Of a DNA stretch of 56,667 nt, positions 16,320 through 25,597 are shown in pieces; position 1 is the stretch's first letter; every line of letters starts with the position of its first letter. The notes under the pieces are model-generated. The model did not search any database. It saw only the letters and a list, made by a program, of their open reading frames with translations, and was not told the DNA's origin. The position numbers and the translations under genes were made by a program. Origin of the DNA: Lentisphaeria bacterium (GTDB taxonomy: Bacteria; Verrucomicrobiota; Lentisphaeria; Victivallales; Victivallaceae); the NCBI GenBank assembly GCA_900768505.1, contig CAAGED010000037.1, positions 1 to 56,667 of the forward strand, read 5' to 3'.

Positions 16320-18323
16320 TTAGTTACTTTGTTTCTTTAGCAATTTAATTTGATCGCGCAAATCCGCCGCCCGCTCAAATTCCAGTTCCTGCGCCGCACT
16401 CAACATCTCTTTTTCCAATTCATTCAGCAATGCGGCAAAATCTTTGCTGGAGAGACGTTTGGCTATCTCGCCCGGCTCTGCCAACTCCGGTAAATCCACG
16501 CTTTTTTTACTTTTTCCGGAGCTTCCGACAATATCTGTAATGGTTTGGCGTTTACTTTTGCTGATACTTTTTGGGGTAATATTGTGTTCCAAATTATATT
16601 GCATTTGGAGTTCACGTCTTCGTTTGCTCCCGTCAATTAGCCGCTTCATACTTGGGGTTACGGTGTCTCCGTAGAGTATCACCCGCCCGGAAACATTTCG
16701 TGCCGCACGCCCGGCCACCTGAATCAATGAACGATCCGAGCGCAAAAATCCCTCTTTATCCGCATCCAGAATTGCCACCAGTGCCACCTGCGGCAGGTCA
16801 ATTCCCTCTCGAAGCAGATTAATTCCGATCAGGCAGTCCACCTTGCCCTCCTGCAAATTATTCAGCACTTTTATTCTCTCCAGTGCATCCAAATCAGAAT
16901 GCAGGTAGGCCGCCTTAATCTTTAAATCCGTTAAATAATCTGACAGCCGTTCGGAATTTTTCTTGGTTAGGGTAGTGATTATCACTCGCTCCCCTCTGGC
17001 CGTTGCTTCCCGCACCTCTGCAATCACATCATCAATTTGATTCTCCAGCGGACGCACCTCAATTAACGGATCCAATAATCCGGTGGGGCGAATCAGTTGT
17101 TCCACCACTTTGCCGCTGTGTTGTAATTCATAATTCCCCGGAGTGGCTGAGACAAAAATCATATCGCCGTGCAATTGTTCAAATTCCTCAAATTTCAGTG
17201 GCCGATTGTCCAACGCCGATGGTAGGCGAAAACCGTGGTCGATCAGTGTCTGCTTGCGACTGCGATCCGCCTTGAACATGGCCTGCAACTGCGGCAACGT
17301 GACGTGTGATTCATCGATTACGGTAATAAAATCCTTGGGAAAAAAATCAAAGAGGCAGAATGGACGGCTGCCCGGAGGGCGATTGGCCAGATGGCGGGAG
17401 TAGTTTTCGATGCCGCTGCAATATCCCAGTTCCAACATCATTTCAATATCGTATGTAACGCGCTGGTGAATGCGTTGCGCCTCCACCAGCAGGTTGTTCT
17501 TTTCAAAATATTTCACCTGCATGGCCAATTCGGCCTTAATGTTGTTGATTGCAAGTTGAATTCTATCCGGTGGCAGTACAAAGTGTTTACATGGATAAAA
17601 TGTGATGCGCCCCGGGCGGGTTTTCACCTTACCGTCCACCACGCTGTGCCGGCTGATACTCTCAATCTCCTTACCCCACCAGGATACGCGGATGAAGTCG
17701 TCCCGCTGAGGTTCGTAGACCTCCAGCAAGTCGCCGCGCACCTTGAATTGACCTTTTTCCGGGGCGGTATCATTGCGCTCATACTGAATTGCAATCAGCT
17801 GGCGAATCACTTCGTTGCGGTCGATTTGGCCGCCTACTTCCAAACTTACGCACATGTTTGCGTAATCTTCCGGCGAGCCCAAGCCGTAAATGCAGGATAC
17901 ACTTGCGACAATAATTACATCCCGCCGTTCCAAAAGTGAGCTGGTAGCGGCTAGACGGAATTTTTCAATATTTTCATTAATGGATGCGTCTTTGGCAATG
18001 TAAGTGTCGGTTTGTGGGATGTAGGATTCCGGCAGGTAGTAGTCGTAATAACTGATAAAATACTCCACTGCGTTATCCGGGAAGAAGCTCTTGAATTCGC
18101 TGAAAAGCTGAGCCGCCAGTGTTTTGTTGTGGGACAATACCAACACCGGCCGATCAGCCGCAGCAATGACGTTGGCCAAGGTAAATGTTTTGCCAGATCC
18201 AGTTACTCCCTCCAGTGTTTGATAACGTTTTCCGGATTGCAGGCCGGCGGTCAGTTGAGAGATGGCCTGAGGCTGATCTCCCGCTGGAGGGTATTCGGAC
18301 TTTAAGTTAAATAATTTACTCAT
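16320..18323 (-). CDS. uvrB: Excinuclease ABC subunit B
   Basis: UvrB is the damage-verifying helicase-like subunit of nucleotide excision repair. The 667-residue protein shows Walker A GVTGSGKT (39-46), the beta-hairpin that is inserted between DNA strands (SYYDYYLPESYIPQTDTYI, 91-109), the DESH motif, helicase motifs V and VI (QVAGRAARN) and the C-terminal UVR motif that contacts UvrC (about 630-665). Length is normal. Its ATG overlaps the stop of the upstream glycosyltransferase gene by four bases (ATGA), a sign of translational coupling. Copy 1 of the structured repeat follows its stop. Confidence 0.97.
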   Translation of the reverse strand: MSKLFNLKSEYPPAGDQPQAISQLTAGLQSGKRYQTLEGVTGSGKTFTLANVIAAADRPVLVLSHNKTLAAQLFSEFKSFFPDNAVEYFISYYDYYLPESYIPQTDTYIAKDASINENIEKFRLAATSSLLERRDVIIVASVSCIYGLGSPEDYANMCVSLEVGGQIDRNEVIRQLIAIQYERNDTAPEKGQFKVRGDLLEVYEPQRDDFIRVSWWGKEIESISRHSVVDGKVKTRPGRITFYPCKHFVLPPDRIQLAINNIKAELAMQVKYFEKNNLLVEAQRIHQRVTYDIEMMLELGYCSGIENYSRHLANRPPGSRPFCLFDFFPKDFITVIDESHVTLPQLQAMFKADRSRKQTLIDHGFRLPSALDNRPLKFEEFEQLHGDMIFVSATPGNYELQHSGKVVEQLIRPTGLLDPLIEVRPLENQIDDVIAEVREATARGERVIITTLTKKNSERLSDYLTDLKIKAAYLHSDLDALERIKVLNNLQEGKVDCLIGINLLREGIDLPQVALVAILDADKEGFLRSDRSLIQVAGRAARNVSGRVILYGDTVTPSMKRLIDGSKRRRELQMQYNLEHNITPKSISKSKRQTITDIVGSSGKSKKSVDLPELAEPGEIAKRLSSKDFAALLNELEKEMLSAAQELEFERAADLRDQIKLLKKQSN

Positions 18324-19393
18324 TCGGCATCCTCATTGCTTTCAAAACACTCCCGGATGAAATTGCTCATAATTGGCAGATATTTTTCGATGGAAAATTT
18401 TGTGGCGTTTTGGCGGGCGTTTTTGCCCAGCCGCCGTCGTAGTGGTTCGTCCGAAGTCAATTGCCGCAAACGTCGTAAAAATTCGTCATCGTTTCCGGCG
18501 AGGAAGCCGTTGAAATCATTGGTAATTACATTGCAGTTTTCCCCTACATCGCTGGCCACCATCGGCAACCCGGCGGCAGAGTATTGAATCAGCTTGTAGG
18601 CGGATTTGCCCCGGGCAAATTCATCATTTTCCGGCAACGGCATAATGCCGATATGGCAGCGGCAGAGTAATTCGTTCTCCCGGCGGATTGACCAATCCAC
18701 TGCATGAGCGTCGAGATGGACGAAATCTTTTAAATTCAGTTGCTTCCCGCCGATAATCAGTAACTGAAAATCTACCTGCCGCCGCAATTTCTCCAGTACC
18801 GGCGCCAAATTGCACAAGTAGGGAAAGGTGGCCGGATTGCCAATCCACACCAGAGTCAGACGGCGGAATTTTTTATCCTGCCAGTGGTAGGCGCCTAAAT
18901 CAATCGCCGTCGGAATTTTTATTACCTTGGAATTTAACTGCCTTACCTTGTTCAGCAGGTAATCGTTGGCGGCAATTACCCCCGCCGCATTGCGCACTAA
19001 TTGGTCGTATTTATTGTGCAGCAGGCGTTTGTGGTGATATTTGCACCAGACGTCGTCATCAAAATTTAAAATATAACGCCGCCGCCGTAAAAATATTTCT
19101 TCAAATGGGTATGGCAGACCCGGAAATAGTTCATACTCAATTAATAATTGTTTCGGGGCATGACACAAAGAGCGTAAGCGCCGGAAGTAGGCGGCCAGAA
19201 TTGTTTTCCAGCGACCGGATTGGGATAAATAAAGCTTTCTTAAATAATCGTCGCAAAAAAAATTTTCCGCCCGGACACTGAATTTCTCCCGTTGTAACCC
19301 CCGCAGATAATTAAAGTAGCGCAGGCGGCTGGAGGCTCCCAGTCGCCCGTAGCGGGTTAATAACAAAATATCCGGATCAGAAGTTGAACTCAT
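18320..19393 (-). CDS. GT4-like glycosyltransferase
   Basis: The 357-residue protein looks like a GT-B glycosyltransferase of the GT1/GT4 group: an N-terminal LTRYGRLGASSRLRYFNYLRG segment, a mid-region switch to the nucleotide-binding half (RRLTLVWIGNPATFPYL) and a C-terminal donor site with KLIQYSAAGLPMVASDVGEN and NDFNGFLAGND. The acceptor is not predictable. I place the start at 19393, where the ATG overlaps the end of obg by 17 bp and has GGAGG upstream; its stop overlaps the uvrB start by four bases. A sugar transferase locked between obg and uvrB is unusual. Function beyond the fold is unknown. Confidence 0.82.
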   Translation of the reverse strand: MSSTSDPDILLLTRYGRLGASSRLRYFNYLRGLQREKFSVRAENFFCDDYLRKLYLSQSGRWKTILAAYFRRLRSLCHAPKQLLIEYELFPGLPYPFEEIFLRRRRYILNFDDDVWCKYHHKRLLHNKYDQLVRNAAGVIAANDYLLNKVRQLNSKVIKIPTAIDLGAYHWQDKKFRRLTLVWIGNPATFPYLCNLAPVLEKLRRQVDFQLLIIGGKQLNLKDFVHLDAHAVDWSIRRENELLCRCHIGIMPLPENDEFARGKSAYKLIQYSAAGLPMVASDVGENCNVITNDFNGFLAGNDDEFLRRLRQLTSDEPLRRRLGKNARQNATKFSIEKYLPIMSNFIRECFESNEDAE

Positions 19394-20393
19394 TAGCTTG
19401 GTTGGCCTCCAGTAAGTGGCGCAATGCCGTCTTAAATGCTTCCACATCGCCGCTCTCGGCGCTGACCGGAATTATTTCCAACGGAATATGAGACAACTCT
19501 TCCCGCAGCAGTGTCAGGTTTTCCGCGCCGGGTTCCAAATCCATTTTGTTGGCTACAATCAGCGCCGGACGCTTGGAGAGTCCCGGCATGTAGTATTCCA
19601 ACTCCTTTTGCAAATGAAAAAAGTCATCCCAGGGGTGTCGACCGTCTACGCCGCCCATATCCAGCACGTAAACCAGTACATGGGTTCGTTCAATATGTTT
19701 CAGGAAAGCGTGCCCCAACCCGACGTTTTCGTGCGCTCCCTCGATCAATCCCGGAATATCCGCTACCGTGATACGGCTGAAATCCGGATATTCCACCATG
19801 CCGACCACCGGGTTCAAGGTGGTGAACGGGTAGGGCGCAACCTTGGGGCGTGCCGCCGAAATCGCCCGGAGCAGAGTGGATTTACCCGCATTGGGGTAGC
19901 CGACCAAACCGACATCGGCGATGGTTTTCAATTCCAGGGTGAGTAAGCGGTATTCGCCCTCTTCGCCCTCTTCGCATTCCCGGGGAGCCCGATTGTATTT
20001 AGTGGTGAATCGCGGGTTGCCCCGGCCGCCTTTCCCGCCCTTGGCAACCATAAATTCCATGCCTTCATCGGCCATATCCACTACAAATTCGCCACTTTCG
20101 GTATCACTGACAATGGTGCCGACCGGCACGTTCAAAAAAATATCATCCGCCTTGCGTCCATGCAGGTTGCGTCCCTTGCCGCCGGGGCCGTTGGGGGCGT
20201 CGTAGTGGCGGTTGTAGAGTAAATGTTCCAAACTCTGTTCGTTCAAGGTGGCGCGGAGATAAACATTGCCGCCGTCGCCGCCGTCGCCGCCGTCCGGGCC
20301 GCCTTTGGGAATAAATTTTTCCCGGTGAAAACTGCAGCAGCCATTGCCGCCGTTGCCGCCTTTTACTGAAATCTTCGCTTTATCTACAAACAT
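19377..20393 (-). CDS. obg: GTPase Obg/CgtA
   Basis: Obg is an essential GTPase linked to 50S ribosome assembly and stress control. The 338-residue protein has the Gly-rich Obg fold (about 1-158), then a G domain with G1 GYPNAGKS (165-172), G2/G3 (PFTT, DIPGLIEGAH) and G4 NKMD. It ends after the G domain; the C-terminal OCT domain of Firmicutes is absent, as in many Gram-negatives. GAGGTGA precedes the ATG. It lies downstream of rpmA on the same strand, the usual linkage, with a terminator in between. Confidence 0.97.
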   Translation of the reverse strand: MFVDKAKISVKGGNGGNGCCSFHREKFIPKGGPDGGDGGDGGNVYLRATLNEQSLEHLLYNRHYDAPNGPGGKGRNLHGRKADDIFLNVPVGTIVSDTESGEFVVDMADEGMEFMVAKGGKGGRGNPRFTTKYNRAPRECEEGEEGEYRLLTLELKTIADVGLVGYPNAGKSTLLRAISAARPKVAPYPFTTLNPVVGMVEYPDFSRITVADIPGLIEGAHENVGLGHAFLKHIERTHVLVYVLDMGGVDGRHPWDDFFHLQKELEYYMPGLSKRPALIVANKMDLEPGAENLTLLREELSHIPLEIIPVSAESGDVEAFKTALRHLLEANQANEFNF

Positions 20394-20549
20394 TAATCAC
20401 CTCTTTTTTACGGTAAAATTATTCGGCGTTTGCCAAATAAGTTGCTCCTCCGGCATAATCATACACCCGAATCAGCCAAATTCAACATTTTTTTTCTCTG
20501 CAAAACATTTTTTGACAATTATTTTAATGCCGGTAAATTTTTTCGGGGT

Positions 20550-20592
20550 AAAAATAAAGGCTCGGGATTATTTTTTTGAATACTCCCAAGCC
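20550..20592 (-). terminator. Terminator or attenuator between rpmA and obg
   Basis: On the minus strand GGCTTGGGA pairs with TCCCGAGCC (one G-T pair) and is followed by TTTATTTTT. It lies about 100 bp past the rpmA stop and 160 bp before obg, so it probably ends most rpmA transcripts. Confidence 0.65.
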
Positions 20593-20688
20593 TCAGCGCA
20601 AAGATTATTTGATTAACCCTTGCAGAATTGTCCAATGTTTTTAACTGCTTATCGTCAACTCAAGCCAATTAAAAACTCATCATGCCGA

Positions 20689-20940
20689 TTAGGCAGTGTA
20701 CGGAACAATATTCACTGTGCGTGAACTCTTGACGAATTCAACCGTGCCTTCGCACAATGCGAAGAGGGTGAAATCGCGGCCGCAACCAACGTTCTTGCCC
20801 GGACGGAATTTGGTGCCGCGCTGACGAACGATGATGCTGCCGGCGTTGATAAGTTCGCCGCCGTAGGCTTTGATACCCAAAAATTTCGGTTTGCTGTCGC
20901 GGCCGTTACGGCTGCTGGACTGCCCTTTTTTATGTGCCAT
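20689..20940 (-). CDS. rpmA: 50S ribosomal protein bL27
   Basis: This 83-residue protein is a typical bL27: MAHKKGQSSSRNGRDSKPK at the N-terminus that reaches the peptidyl transferase centre, then KAYGGE, IIVRQRGTKFRPG and GRDFTLFALCEG. It starts directly with MAHKKG, so there is no cleaved N-terminal extension as in Firmicutes. GCGAGG lies upstream. rplU (bL21), which usually sits just upstream, is not there; the next gene upstream is nnr. Confidence 0.97.
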   Translation of the reverse strand: MAHKKGQSSSRNGRDSKPKFLGIKAYGGELINAGSIIVRQRGTKFRPGKNVGCGRDFTLFALCEGTVEFVKSSRTVNIVPYTA

Positions 20941-21108
20941 GATAGACCTCGCTTTATGTTAAATTATTATAAATAATATCCATTATCTGCATAACTATTC
21001 CATTATTATACCGCATATTTCCAAAATATCAAATTTAAGAACGAAGTTTTTACGCTTTTTTTTGATATTTCTTTATTAAAACGATTGCCCGGACGGTGAA
21101 TTGCCACG

Positions 21109-22692
21109 TCAGGCAAATGGCGAAAGTTTCCGCAATTCCCCGGCTATCAAATCCGGCAGATCGTCTGCAATCAGTGAGCGCATGGCCAGTGGCGTGTTTT
21201 CGCCCGCCCGTCCGTGCACAAATACTCCGCAGATCACTGCGTTGAAGAGGCTCATTTCGCCGGATGAGGCGAAGGCGCCGATTAATCCGCTCAATACATC
21301 GCCGCTACCCGCTGTGGCCAGTGCCGGAGAACCTGACGAGTTGACGGCGATTTCTCCCTCCGGAGAGGCGATAATGCTTTTACAACCCTTGTGCAGAACA
21401 ATGCAGTTGAGTTTTAGTGCCGTGACCAGGGCATGCTTTATCCGTTCGTCACCCCAGGTGATTTCGTCGGGAAGTTCAATTTGTAACTCCTTGGCAAAGG
21501 CGGTAAGCAGTCCGCGTAATTCGCCCACATGCGGTGTAAGAACCGTGCCGCAGCAGCGGTGGCGGATTATCTCCGGGGCGTCCGGAAAGGAGCTTAGCAA
21601 GGTAAGTGCATCAGCGTCAATAAGCATTGGTTTTTCAATTTTCAACAAATGGCGCAGGAAGTCGATGGTTGCGTCGTTGCGGCCGATTCCGGGACCGATA
21701 ACGATAAAATCCGCCAGTTCCGTTAGTAAATCGATTTCGGCAATTGAATGGAGGTCAAAAAAACCGCCGCTTAGATTACTTACCGGATGCCGCAGTACCG
21801 CCGCCGGCAAATCGCAGCAAATATTGTCGCCGTGAGCCGGGTAGGCTAAATGAACCATCCCGCCGCCGCCGCGCAATGCCCCCATAACCGCCAGTTTTGC
21901 TGCTCCGGGGTAGCGCAGACTGCCGGCGATAATCAGCACCCGGCCTACGGAATTTTTGTAGGCGTCGTTGGCGCGACGTTTAAAAAATGGGGCGATTAAT
22001 GTCTCGTCAACGTAAGTTATACTCTCCTCCGGCAGGGCGTCAATATACATTTGGGGTATGCCGATGGACGATACGGCAAGTTTACCGCAGTAACGCGGCC
22101 CCTCATTGATGACCAGCCCTTTTTTGCACATTCCCATGCTGATGGTGTAATCGGCCTTTACCGCCAATTCGGCGCATCCGGTGTCGGCGTTCAGGCCGCT
22201 TGGAATATCCAGGGAAATTACCGGGTAACTTAAGCGGTTGACGGTTTTTACCCACTGGGCAATTCGACCGCATAACGGGGTGGTACAACCGATTCCGCAG
22301 AGGGCATCCACAATAATATCGCCGGGCAGAAAATCCTCTTCCTCAAGCTCGTTGATTTGCTGCCAGTGAATTTCGTCTTCGATCTGGCTGAAATAATTCC
22401 CGGCAATGCCCCTAAGCTCTCCGGGGTGATCTTTCAAGTATATGAATACCGGAAAGTCGGTGTTCTCCTGGAGATAATCCGCCACTACGAAGCCGTCGCC
22501 GCCGTTTTTACCGCCGCCGGCGAGGATTACCACCCGCTTGGCTTGCGTCTTGGGCATTTTGCGCAAATATTCCGCAATTAACCGCCCTGCACCGATGCCG
22601 GCACTGCACAAAAGATCAAATTCGCAAATTCCACTGTCAACCGTTAAGGCCTCCAACTGGCGCATCTCTTTAATACTCACGCATTTATTCAT
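21109..22692 (-). CDS. nnr: Bifunctional NAD(P)H-hydrate epimerase / ADP-dependent dehydratase
   Basis: The enzyme repairs NADH and NADPH that have been hydrated by heat or GAPDH. The 527-residue protein fuses the epimerase domain (about 1-215, with AGGGKNGGDGFVVADYL, 58-74, where the common form is GPGNNGGDG) and the kinase-like dehydratase domain (about 235-525, with GPGIGR and the nucleotide site ATAGSGDVLSGLIGA). Both domains look complete. AGGAG precedes the ATG. The gene stands between rpmA and a TPR-like membrane protein gene on the same strand. Confidence 0.94.
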   Translation of the reverse strand: MNKCVSIKEMRQLEALTVDSGICEFDLLCSAGIGAGRLIAEYLRKMPKTQAKRVVILAGGGKNGGDGFVVADYLQENTDFPVFIYLKDHPGELRGIAGNYFSQIEDEIHWQQINELEEEDFLPGDIIVDALCGIGCTTPLCGRIAQWVKTVNRLSYPVISLDIPSGLNADTGCAELAVKADYTISMGMCKKGLVINEGPRYCGKLAVSSIGIPQMYIDALPEESITYVDETLIAPFFKRRANDAYKNSVGRVLIIAGSLRYPGAAKLAVMGALRGGGGMVHLAYPAHGDNICCDLPAAVLRHPVSNLSGGFFDLHSIAEIDLLTELADFIVIGPGIGRNDATIDFLRHLLKIEKPMLIDADALTLLSSFPDAPEIIRHRCCGTVLTPHVGELRGLLTAFAKELQIELPDEITWGDERIKHALVTALKLNCIVLHKGCKSIIASPEGEIAVNSSGSPALATAGSGDVLSGLIGAFASSGEMSLFNAVICGVFVHGRAGENTPLAMRSLIADDLPDLIAGELRKLSPFA

Positions 22693-22848
22693 GTCAGCAA
22701 CTCCTAGGAATTATTACATTGCACTTATGTTTTTTTATAATATTCAACATTGGAGAGCGTCGATTTTTTTCTAATCTGTCTTGCTGCCGGGAAATTTGCC
22801 GGAAATCAACTTCCATCACTGCATGTCCCGGCACCGCTGAAAAAAATA

Positions 22849-23652
22849 TCAACGATACTGCTGTTGAACAATTCTCTGCTGGCGTATCTTGGGCTCTTCC
22901 AAATAAAGCGCATACCAGGAGTCACCCAAATTGGCGTTGGAGAAGTTTTTAATCTTCTTGTTGGCCAATGCCTCGTAATTCTGCAACACTACTGGATTGT
23001 TACTGCGCTTTTTTGCCGCATTCAAGGCGTTGAACGCTTTTTCCGGCTGATTTAATTTGAGCATAATCCAAGCGTAGGTTGAAACTGCTAGAGCGCAGTC
23101 GTCGTTTTTAAGGCGGCGGCATTTTGATTTATAAAATTTATCCAATTTCTCAATTTCATTGCGCTTGAAGAGTCTTGCCAAATGCATTGCGATACTGCGG
23201 GCATCAAAAAAGAGTGCCGTTTTTGCAAATTCGTCCACCTTGTCAAATTCTTTGAGCTGGTAGTAGAACATCATTTTGATGGTGGCGTTCTGCCGCTTCA
23301 TCAGTAGATTCCACTTGTAGAAACGCTCCATTTCATCGGTGATGGCCAAGGCTTGGCGAATAGCGGCAAACTGCTCTTTTTCCAGCTGTTGCTGCATCAG
23401 TTTCACGTTGCCGTTGGGGCGACGCTGAAACTGCTGCATCATTCGATTGATTTTGCCTTGCGCTTCGGTCATAACCTGCTGAATTTTCTGGTTGATGGCG
23501 TTGATTTTTTTACGCAGCGACCAAAAAATTCCTCCCCATACGATAATAAAAACCACCAGACCGCACCCGATGGCCCCGCCGGAACCGACTTGATCCTGAG
23601 TAAAACCGAAGACCAGCAATGCGGCCGCCACTGAAATAATCAGACTTAACAT
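22849..23652 (-). CDS. Membrane protein of unknown function with coiled coil and TPR-like helices
   Basis: I do not recognise this 267-residue protein. It has two hydrophobic segments at about 1-17 and 27-46, then a Gln- and Lys-rich helical stretch (about 47-95) likely to form a coiled coil, and a helical region (about 95-240) with the spacing of tetratricopeptide repeats (for example ALAVSTYAWIMLKLNQPEKA). The C-terminal tail is Gln/Arg-rich. The soluble part probably faces the cytoplasm and serves in protein contacts. It lies between nnr and ffh on the same strand, about 130 bp from ffh. Membrane topology and helical character are visible; function is not. Confidence 0.7.
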   Translation of the reverse strand: MLSLIISVAAALLVFGFTQDQVGSGGAIGCGLVVFIIVWGGIFWSLRKKINAINQKIQQVMTEAQGKINRMMQQFQRRPNGNVKLMQQQLEKEQFAAIRQALAITDEMERFYKWNLLMKRQNATIKMMFYYQLKEFDKVDEFAKTALFFDARSIAMHLARLFKRNEIEKLDKFYKSKCRRLKNDDCALAVSTYAWIMLKLNQPEKAFNALNAAKKRSNNPVVLQNYEALANKKIKNFSNANLGDSWYALYLEEPKIRQQRIVQQQYR

Positions 23653-23785
23653 TTATTCTTGCATCCTCTAATAATTTTATTTGCCATCCGATTGCCGGAT
23701 GAATTTTTGTCGCATTTACGACAATAAAAAATTTTGAAAAATCCCCGGCGGCCAATTTGACGACCGGGCAGTTTGCCGGGTTAAT

Positions 23786-25249
23786 TTACTTTTTCTTTTT
23801 GCGCTGCTTCTGGCGCTCTTTTTTCTGCATTTTATTTTTGCTGCGTTTGCGTTCCAGCTCCTTTTTAGTGGGCTGGGATGGCAGATTGAAGTTAGGCATT
23901 CCCCCCGGCACCAAATCCGGCGCCCCGAGTTCCGGAGCTCCGCCGTTGCCGAGAAGCCGTCCCAGCAGACCGGTTTTTTTCATCATCTTGCGCATATTGC
24001 AAAATTGTTTGATAAGCCCGCTTACCTGCTCCACCGGATTGCCGCTGCCCCGGGCGATACGTTTGCGTCTGGAGAAGTCAATCAAGTCCGGATTTTCTCT
24101 CTCTTCTTCAGTCATGGAGAGAATTATCGCCTCAATCCGGGAAAAATGTTTGGGATCCACGTTGCTCATGGCACCTGCCATTTGGCGACCGCCTGGCAGC
24201 AATTTGAGAATCGCCTCGGCGCCGCCTAATTTGGAAATCTGGCGCAGCTGGGAGAGAAAATCGGTGAAGGTAAACTGGTTTTTGCGCATTCGCTCCCGCA
24301 GGCGGCTGGTTTCGGCCTCGTCCAGTTCGCTGGCCGCTTTCTCCACCAATGAAACCACATCGCCCATGCCTAAAATTCTGGAGGCCATGCGCTCCGGGTA
24401 AAATACGGTTAAATCATCAATTTTTTCGCCGGTACCGACAAATTTAACCGGACAACCGGTAACTTTACGGATGGAGAGAGCCGCACCGCCCCTGGCATCG
24501 CCGTCGAATTTGGTGAGGATGAAGCCGGTCAGCTGCAGTGCGTTGTTGAAGTGCTCCGCCACCGAAACCGCCTCCTGCCCCAGAGCGGCATCCGCCACCA
24601 GCAGAATTTCATCGGCCCGGACGGTGTTGCGCAGCAGAATAAGTTCATTGACCATGCCTTCATCAATTTGAAGCCGGCCAGCGGTATCAATCAGCACCAC
24701 CTCCTGGTGGTTGAATTTTGCCTCTTCCACGGCGTGGAGGGCGATTTGCGGAACATTCAGGTTGCCCCGTTCGGCGTAGACCGGCACGTCAATCTCCTTG
24801 CCGAGAAATTCCAACTGGTCAATGGCCGCCGGACGGTAGACATCGCCAGCCACCAGTAAAACATTTTTATGTTGTTTCTTGAGGTATTTTGCCAACTTCC
24901 CGGCGGTGGTTGTTTTGCCGGAGCCGTGAAGGCCGACCAGCATAATTACCGTCGGATTGCTGCTTAAAGCAAGTTCGGATTCCTCGCTGCCCAAAAGTTC
25001 CACCATGCGGTCGTGGACAATTTTTACCAGCTGCTGACCCGGGGTGACGCTTTTGATGACTTCGTGCCCGATACAGTCGGTCTTGACGGCATCTACGAAA
25101 TCCTTGACCACGTTTATATTGACGTCGGCGTCCAGCAGCGCCAGGCGAATCTCCCGTAATGCCTCGGAGATGTTGTCTTCGGTGAGTTTTGCCTCGCCGC
25201 GAATCCGGCGGAAGACGTCATGCAATTTATCGCTTAAATTTTCGAACAT
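23786..25249 (-). CDS. ffh: Signal recognition particle protein Ffh
   Basis: Ffh with 4.5S RNA delivers nascent membrane proteins to FtsY. The 487-residue protein has the N-domain four-helix bundle (1-90), the GTPase G1 GLHGSGKTT (106-114), the DVYRPAAIDQL motif, DTAGR, and TKFDG, then the M domain with the RNA-binding SRRKRIARGSG motif (about 405-415). The C-terminus is Met-, Gly- and Lys-rich, ending in a basic tail of alternating Lys and Gln. The upstream region (25250-25597) is shared with the divergent ilvD gene. Confidence 0.97.
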   Translation of the reverse strand: MFENLSDKLHDVFRRIRGEAKLTEDNISEALREIRLALLDADVNINVVKDFVDAVKTDCIGHEVIKSVTPGQQLVKIVHDRMVELLGSEESELALSSNPTVIMLVGLHGSGKTTTAGKLAKYLKKQHKNVLLVAGDVYRPAAIDQLEFLGKEIDVPVYAERGNLNVPQIALHAVEEAKFNHQEVVLIDTAGRLQIDEGMVNELILLRNTVRADEILLVADAALGQEAVSVAEHFNNALQLTGFILTKFDGDARGGAALSIRKVTGCPVKFVGTGEKIDDLTVFYPERMASRILGMGDVVSLVEKAASELDEAETSRLRERMRKNQFTFTDFLSQLRQISKLGGAEAILKLLPGGRQMAGAMSNVDPKHFSRIEAIILSMTEEERENPDLIDFSRRKRIARGSGNPVEQVSGLIKQFCNMRKMMKKTGLLGRLLGNGGAPELGAPDLVPGGMPNFNLPSQPTKKELERKRSKNKMQKKERQKQRKKKK

Positions 25250-25597
25250 TTTTCTAAAAAATCCATCAGGTTAAGTTGTTTCCAAAGAATAATAATTGAC
25301 GCTTTAATATATCCGCAAGCGCGACAACGTCAAGTTTTTTCTGATTAATTGTAACGGAATATTTGCAGTTTATTCCGGCGGAGAGGGGTAACGCGGAGCA
25401 AAAGAAGACTTTTTAGGGTATTTTACACTCTAAAACTTGCTTTAATTAAAATCCATGGTAAAATATGTGATGTGTATTAATTTATATAATGAAGTCTCGG
25501 AATGTTTTTTTGCCGGGTCAAAAATGGTTTCGTTCCGTCAATGACCGAAAAACAACCGATTTTTTTGCTAATTTTTTAAGATTGTGAGGGTTTTTCC
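25250..25597. other. Divergent promoter region between ffh and ilvD
   Basis: About 350 bp without a gene. It should hold promoters in both directions. A candidate for ilvD is listed separately. I see no leader peptide rich in branched-chain residues and no clear attenuator. Confidence 0.5.
25437..25464 (+). promoter_or_regulatory. Candidate promoter for ilvD
   Basis: TTGCTT (25437-25442), a 16-base spacer and TAAAAT (25459-25464) resemble a sigma70 promoter. It would give a leader of about 125 bases. The -35 box is weak. Confidence 0.3.
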
